Below, in pieces: positions 44,064-48,272 of a DNA stretch of 48,272 nucleotides (position 1 is the first letter of the stretch; the number at the start of each line of letters is the position of its first letter). Where the stretch lies: contig JACJXF010000018.1 of assembly GCA_020636775.1 (NCBI GenBank), positions 1-48,272 of the forward strand. Reading direction: 5' to 3'. Position numbers and translations under genes: made by a program. A model generated the notes under the pieces. It worked only from the letters and a program-made list of their open reading frames with translations. It was not told the origin of the DNA and made no database searches. Origin of the DNA: Bacteroidales bacterium (GTDB lineage Bacteria > Bacteroidota > Bacteroidia > Bacteroidales > GCA-2748055).

Positions 44064-44071
44064 TATTTTTG
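44064..44071 (+). promoter_or_regulatory. Candidate -7 element for the LytTR gene
   Basis: TATTTTTG matches TAnnTTTG and ends 19 bases before the ATG at 44091. No TTG is at the expected distance. It supports 44091 rather than 44019 as the start. Confidence 0.45.
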
Positions 44072-44090
44072 TTTTGTAAGCTTTTATACT

Positions 44091-44945
44091 ATGCTGATCT
44101 GGGAAAAAAATATACCTGCCTATCTTACCAGTAAGACCAATATTGTCCGTTTTGTTCTTTTCACGGCTGTATTTGCCCTGATTTTCATAAATATCTATGC
44201 GCCCTTTGGAGTTGAAACCTGGTATGATGTTACTGAGGTGCAATTATTCCTTTACAGCAGCCTGCTCATTTTACTCGGTATGCTTGTGATTGTTGCAAGC
44301 CGGTTTTTAATGCTGCTATTCAGCAAAAGGAAACCCATCCGTTACAGCGATTATGCAGCCTGGATTTTTGCTGAAATAGTTTCCATGGCGCTGGTATATG
44401 CACTCATTCAGCTTTTCTTCCTGCACGATAACAAAGATTTTTTTAGTTCATTTAAAAAGTCTGTTCAGATTACTGCCCTGGTAATCCTTTTACCCTATGC
44501 CATTCTTTGGCTTTACCTTTCACTCCAGGAAAAGAGCAGACAGTTGGAGAAACTTTCATCTGAACCCCGTACCGAGCCAACTCCCTTTGGTATGATTCCT
44601 TTTCAGGATGAGAAGAAAGTTTTGCGATTTTCCGTAAAAAGTGAAGACCTGCTTTATCTGGAGTCGGCCGACAATTATATTTACATCCATTATCTTGACC
44701 ATGACAAGGTCTCCAGATATATGGTCCGCAACAGTCTGAAGAATCTTGAACCCCAGATGAGCAATATGGGACTAATGCGTTGTCACCGCTCCTTTATGGT
44801 TAATTTTGAAAAAGTGAAATTAATTAAGAAGGAGGCGGATGGGTTAAAACTGGAATTGGATATACCTGCCAAATTATCTCTTCCCGTATCAAAGACTTAT
44901 ATTGAGCAAATCATCATGAAGTTTTCTGACAATCAGAATTATTAA
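44091..44945 (+). CDS. Membrane-bound LytTR-type transcription regulator
   Basis: Starting at 44091 the protein has 284 residues; the in-frame ATG at 44019 lies upstream of the likely promoter element. The N-terminal half has four hydrophobic segments (about residues 19-37, 52-75, 88-108, 124-145). A short linker follows, then a C-terminal LytTR DNA-binding domain (RFSVKSEDLLYLESADNYIYIHY, YMVRNSLKNLEPQM, GLMRCHRSFMVNFEKVKLI, LPVSKTYIEQI). There is no receiver domain or partner kinase. Such one-component membrane regulators are common in Bacteroidota and may sense envelope signals. The lipoprotein gene 34 bases downstream is a candidate partner. Confidence 0.9.
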   Translation: MLIWEKNIPAYLTSKTNIVRFVLFTAVFALIFINIYAPFGVETWYDVTEVQLFLYSSLLILLGMLVIVASRFLMLLFSKRKPIRYSDYAAWIFAEIVSMALVYALIQLFFLHDNKDFFSSFKKSVQITALVILLPYAILWLYLSLQEKSRQLEKLSSEPRTEPTPFGMIPFQDEKKVLRFSVKSEDLLYLESADNYIYIHYLDHDKVSRYMVRNSLKNLEPQMSNMGLMRCHRSFMVNFEKVKLIKKEADGLKLELDIPAKLSLPVSKTYIEQIIMKFSDNQNY

Positions 44946-44979
44946 GTAAAATCATTTTTTCATACATAAAAATACAAAA

Positions 44980-45531
44980 ATGAATAAACGCCCTTTCAGC
45001 AGGAGAATCAATGCATATATTGGATTATTTATGCTTACAGCCCTGTTAATCCTTCAGTCATGTTCCAGCTATTATTTTGAAAACCCGCAGCCGGCAGGAC
45101 TGGAAAATCTACAATCCTTCCCAAAAAAAATTACCGGGACCTATCTTGATCCTGAGAAAGGCGACACTATTGGAACCATATTTTCAGATGGAATTTCGCT
45201 GGAAGTAAATAAAAATAATGTGAAACTCCCTTTAAATGAGAAGTTCATATTGCGGAAATATAAATCCTATTACTTCTTAAATTTAAAGCAGGAACAGGAT
45301 CAACTATGGGCAGTATATATACTTAAGCCAGGTCCAAAGAAAAGCCTTGATATTTATGCTATTTCTTCAGATGCAGCAGATATAAATATTCTAAAGGGGA
45401 TAACAGAGGTGAAAACCAAAGAGAATAAAGGAGAAGATAATGATATTTATATTCTGAATCCGAGTTATGAAGAGATGCTGAAAATTTTCGATTCCGGCTT
45501 GCTGAAATCAGTTCAAAAAATGAAAAAGTAA
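44980..45531 (+). CDS. Hypothetical lipoprotein
   Basis: A 183-residue protein with a basic N-terminus, a hydrophobic stretch and a lipobox LQSC (Cys28), so it should be lipid-anchored. The mature part contains short beta-like segments (ITGTYLDPEKGDTIGTIF, VKLPLNEKFILRKYKSYYFLNLKQ, LWAVYILKP). I do not recognise a family. It sits between a membrane LytTR regulator and a thioesterase in a compact rightward run, which suggests co-expression. Confidence 0.8.
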   Translation: MNKRPFSRRINAYIGLFMLTALLILQSCSSYYFENPQPAGLENLQSFPKKITGTYLDPEKGDTIGTIFSDGISLEVNKNNVKLPLNEKFILRKYKSYYFLNLKQEQDQLWAVYILKPGPKKSLDIYAISSDAADINILKGITEVKTKENKGEDNDIYILNPSYEEMLKIFDSGLLKSVQKMKK

Positions 45532-45543
45532 TTCAACCTTTTA

Positions 45544-45951
45544 ATGGAATCAAGTTCTCTTTTTGAATACAGGTTTCGGGTTAGTGATGATCTGCTGGAT
45601 GGATACGGACATGTAAACAATGCACGTTATCTCGACCTTTTTGAAAGAGCCCGTTGGGATATTCTGGCCAAAAGCGGGAAAGGAGAAAGCTGGGTCCATG
45701 AAAACAGAATAGGTCCCATTATTATTGAAATCACGATTCGTTATAGTCAGGAGCTTCTTCCGGGTGAAGAAATAAAAATAATTTCCGAATGCCGGAGAAA
45801 GAATGAGCTCATATTTCTTTTTGAGCAGAAAATGATAAACCCTCAGGGGAAAACGGCATGCAGGGCGGTTTTCACTTCCTCCCTGTTCGATCTGGATAAA
45901 AGAAAAATGGTTAAGGCAGATTCAGAATGGTTGTCAGCACTGGGATTCTGA
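45544..45951 (+). CDS. Acyl-CoA thioesterase, 4HBT hotdog family
   Basis: A 135-residue hotdog-fold protein. The family motif appears as DGYGHVNNARYLDLFERARWDIL with the Asp/His/Asn-Asn pattern of 4-hydroxybenzoyl-CoA-type thioesterases; IIIEITIRYSQELLPGEEIKII forms the central strand pair. It should hydrolyse acyl-CoA or acyl-ACP thioesters in the cytoplasm; chain preference unknown. It follows the lipoprotein gene by 12 bases. Confidence 0.9.
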   Translation: MESSSLFEYRFRVSDDLLDGYGHVNNARYLDLFERARWDILAKSGKGESWVHENRIGPIIIEITIRYSQELLPGEEIKIISECRRKNELIFLFEQKMINPQGKTACRAVFTSSLFDLDKRKMVKADSEWLSALGF

Positions 45952-46008
45952 AAGTATGCCTGGTATTTTTTTACTTTAAGCATCAGTTTTTTATTCATCA
46001 AATTCATA

Positions 46009-46039
46009 TTGGAAAATCATGCAATTCCTATTACTTTTG
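46009..46039 (+). promoter_or_regulatory. Promoter for the SLC12-type transporter
   Basis: TTG (46009-46011), a 20-base spacer and TACTTTTG (46032-46039) match the Bacteroidota promoter with one extra base. It lies 38 bases upstream of the ATG at 46078. Confidence 0.6.
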
Positions 46040-46077
46040 AAGCAAGGCTGTTATTAATCTTAACATACTTTAATTCC

Positions 46078-48272
46078 ATGAGCGACAAACTTAGTCCGGG
46101 TAAAGCCAATTTTGGAACCCTCCCCGTTTATTTAACCGCAATCTCAACCATACTGGGTGCCATTCTTTTTTTACGTTTTGGATTTGCTGTAGGAAGTGTG
46201 GGATTTATGGGAACCCTTCTCATTATTTTGATAGGGCATATGGTTACTGTACCCACAGCAATGGCCTTGGCTGAGATAGCAACCAATCAGAAGGTTGAAG
46301 GGGGAGGCGAATATTTTATCATTTCCCGTTCCTTTGGTATTAATATCGGAGGAGCAATCGGGCTTTCACTTTATCTTTCCCAGGCCATCAGCGTCGCCTT
46401 TTATGTTATCGCCTTTGCAGAAACATTTGAAGTTCTTAAACCCTGGATTGGCACCCATCTGGGAATTGAAATATACGACAACCGGCTTTTCAGCGTTCCT
46501 GCCCTGCTGCTGATTATATGGCTAATGGTATCAAAAGGCGCCAGTATGGGGATGAAAGCTCTTTATGTGGTTGTCGCCATCCTGGCACTTTCACTGATTT
46601 TCTTTTTCCTGGGAAAGACTCCCTATCATGAGGTGTTCGACAGCTCGAAGCTTTTCAGTCATGTAGCATCGGATAAAGGATTCTTCTACGTATTCGCAAT
46701 TATTTTCCCTGCATTTACAGGTATGACTGCCGGAGTAGGGCTTTCAGGGGATCTCAGGGATCCCAAGAAATCAATACCTCTTGGAACCATTGCTGCGACC
46801 CTTACAGGCATGGTCATTTATATTTTTATTGCCTATAAACTTTCCTCCTCAGCATCACCGGAAGATCTTATAAATGATCAGTTTATAATGAGCAAGATTT
46901 CATTATGGGGACCAATTGTACCGCTTGGACTTGCGGCAGCCACTATTTCATCTGCCCTTGGTTCTTTCATGGTGGCTCCCCGCACATTGCAGGCAATAGG
47001 TGGTGATAATGTCCTTCCAAACCGGTTTCTGAACCGCTGGCTGGCCAGAGGAACAGGAAACATTAATGAGCCCAGAAATACAACAATTGTAACAGCTGCA
47101 ATCGCTCTGGTATTTGTACTCATGGGTGATGTTAACGCTGTAGCTGAGATTATAACCATGTTCTTTCTGGTAACCTATGGTTCGTTGAGTCTGATTTCCT
47201 TCCTGCAGCATTTTGCAGCGGACCCCTCCTATCGCCCCACTTTTAAATCGAAATGGTATCTTTCCCTACTTGGAGCTACCATGTGCATTTACCTGATGTT
47301 TAAGATAAATGCCGCATACGCACTGGGCGCACTGATTCTGATGGTTCTCATCTATTTTTACATTACCATGAACAGTGACACCAAAAAAGGAATGGCAACA
47401 ATTTTCCAGGGCGTTATCTACCAGTTTAGTCGCACCATGCAGGTATTTCTTCAGAAATCTGAAAAAGATCACAAGGAGGATGACTGGAGACCTGCCGTTT
47501 TATGTCTGTCACAGGCCAGTTTTGAAAGATACTCTGCACTGGAAATGATGAAATGGATATCCCACCGCTATGGATTCGGTACCTATATTCATTTCGAAAA
47601 AGCCTATTTTTCAAAGGAATCTAAAACCATTGCCGAAGAAAAACTCCAGAAACTTATTAAAATTGCCGGAGTAAGCAAATCGAATGTATTCCTTGAAACT
47701 CTTATATCACCATCCAATACCGCGGCTATTATTCAGGCAATTCAACAACCGGGAATATCCGGCAAGCCAAATAATATGATGCTTTTCGAATATAAAAAAG
47801 GGGAGCAGGAATGGCTTAATGATATTGTTGACAATCTGAGCGTTTTACAGACAGCCGGATACGACCTTTGCATTCTGGGAACTTCGGATAAGAACTTCGG
47901 CTATAAAAAGGATATTCATATCTGGATTGGCAAAGATGATTATGAGAATGCCAACCTGATGATACTATTATCCTATATTTTGCTCGGGCACCCCGACTGG
48001 AGACATGGTGAAATAAAGATATTTGCAACCTATGCAAAGGATAATCTTGAAAAAGAAGAGGAGAATCTTATCAATCTGACATCAAGCGGTCGACTTCCAA
48101 TTTCAGCGAACAATATACGTGTTCTCTCGCTTTCGGAAGGAAAGAATAAAAAAGAGCTTATCAATCAGTTTAGCGCGGATGCCGACCTGACCCTGATAGG
48201 ATTTCACCAGGCTATGATTAAACCAAATATCGGTACTGAAATTTTTGAAGGATATGATGGCATTGGTAATGT
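46078..48272 (+). CDS. SLC12-type cation-chloride cotransporter-like permease, partial (3' end beyond window)
   Basis: Read by hand from ATG 46078, the frame is open for 731 codons to the right edge. Residues 15-440 form an APC-fold permease of about twelve membrane segments. They begin NFGTLPVYLTAISTILGAILFLRFG, the NKCC-like start, and include VEGGGEYFIISRSFG and AGVGLSGDLRDPKKSIPLGT, the signature shared with eukaryotic Na-K-Cl cotransporters. A long soluble domain begins near 475 (DDWRPAVLCLSQASFERYSALEMM) and resembles the SLC12 C-terminal domain. It likely moves alkali cations with chloride or amino acids; ion preference is not readable. Confidence 0.88.
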   Translation, partial: MSDKLSPGKANFGTLPVYLTAISTILGAILFLRFGFAVGSVGFMGTLLIILIGHMVTVPTAMALAEIATNQKVEGGGEYFIISRSFGINIGGAIGLSLYLSQAISVAFYVIAFAETFEVLKPWIGTHLGIEIYDNRLFSVPALLLIIWLMVSKGASMGMKALYVVVAILALSLIFFFLGKTPYHEVFDSSKLFSHVASDKGFFYVFAIIFPAFTGMTAGVGLSGDLRDPKKSIPLGTIAATLTGMVIYIFIAYKLSSSASPEDLINDQFIMSKISLWGPIVPLGLAAATISSALGSFMVAPRTLQAIGGDNVLPNRFLNRWLARGTGNINEPRNTTIVTAAIALVFVLMGDVNAVAEIITMFFLVTYGSLSLISFLQHFAADPSYRPTFKSKWYLSLLGATMCIYLMFKINAAYALGALILMVLIYFYITMNSDTKKGMATIFQGVIYQFSRTMQVFLQKSEKDHKEDDWRPAVLCLSQASFERYSALEMMKWISHRYGFGTYIHFEKAYFSKESKTIAEEKLQKLIKIAGVSKSNVFLETLISPSNTAAIIQAIQQPGISGKPNNMMLFEYKKGEQEWLNDIVDNLSVLQTAGYDLCILGTSDKNFGYKKDIHIWIGKDDYENANLMILLSYILLGHPDWRHGEIKIFATYAKDNLEKEEENLINLTSSGRLPISANNIRVLSLSEGKNKKELINQFSADADLTLIGFHQAMIKPNIGTEIFEGYDGIGN

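Noticed and set aside
1..48272. CRISPR, toxin-antitoxin, phage-defence or mobile-element system
   Set aside because: I looked for regular repeats, paired small genes, transposases, integrases and defence nucleases and found none.

Overview
The window looks like chromosomal DNA of a member of the Bacteroidota, probably Bacteroidales or a related order. Several start sites carry promoters of the Bacteroidota type (TTG, about 19 bases, TAnnTTTG). There is a C-terminal type IX secretion sorting domain at 14.9-16.8 kb. Families typical of the phylum are present: PD40/OmpA-like, DUF1080, DUF2490, the DUF6122-like protein and LytTR regulators. The DNA is AT-rich and densely coding. I see no tRNA, rRNA, CRISPR array, transposase, integrase or phage gene. 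It reads as core genome rather than a mobile island, and both ends cut through genes.

Layout. 0-5.5 kb: a PD40/OmpA-type envelope protein running off the left edge, queE overlapping an alkaline phosphatase lipoprotein, a small DUF6122-like membrane protein, and a tandem DUF1080 lipoprotein. 5.7-11 kb: an envelope-glycan/lipid cluster on the minus strand (PAP2 phosphatase, ArnT-like GT39, GT2, LtaS-like phosphotransferase). 11-18 kb: galK, an XRE-cupin regulator, ppk2, a Spy-like periplasmic protein, and galM followed by a secreted M1 peptidase. 18.1-24.5 kb: a rightward run with a very large, divergent ABC ATPase-permease fusion, a thioredoxin-fold protein, an aldo/keto reductase, a Gfo/Idh/MocA oxidoreductase and a DUF2490 protein. 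24.5-27.6 kb: a leftward sugar-phosphate run (transaldolase, KdsD-like SIS isomerase, isochorismatase-like hydrolase, PfkB kinase). 27.7-29.8 kb: trhO and dus, two tRNA-modification genes.

30-40.6 kb is a nitrogen and amino-acid region and holds the most interesting material. A porin-PII-Amt operon starts at a textbook promoter preceded by three TGGGGG blocks spaced 52 and 53 bases apart, so on one face of the helix; two of them also form a larger inverted arrangement. On the other strand are trpB2 and gltBD. Each has, between promoter and start codon, a short leader ORF followed by an intrinsic terminator. The trpB2 leader peptide contains Trp-Leu-Trp, which strongly suggests tryptophan attenuation. 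The gltB leader has an exact antiterminator/terminator pair in which the leader stop codon lies inside the antiterminator, but its peptide is not rich in Glu or Gln.

40.9-48.3 kb: a pirin, a secreted GH5 glycosidase, an alpha/beta-hydrolase-like protein of unknown role, a membrane-bound LytTR regulator with a small lipoprotein and a hotdog thioesterase, and an SLC12-type cation-chloride cotransporter running off the right edge. The right-edge and left-edge genes were read by hand because they have no complete reading frame in the window.
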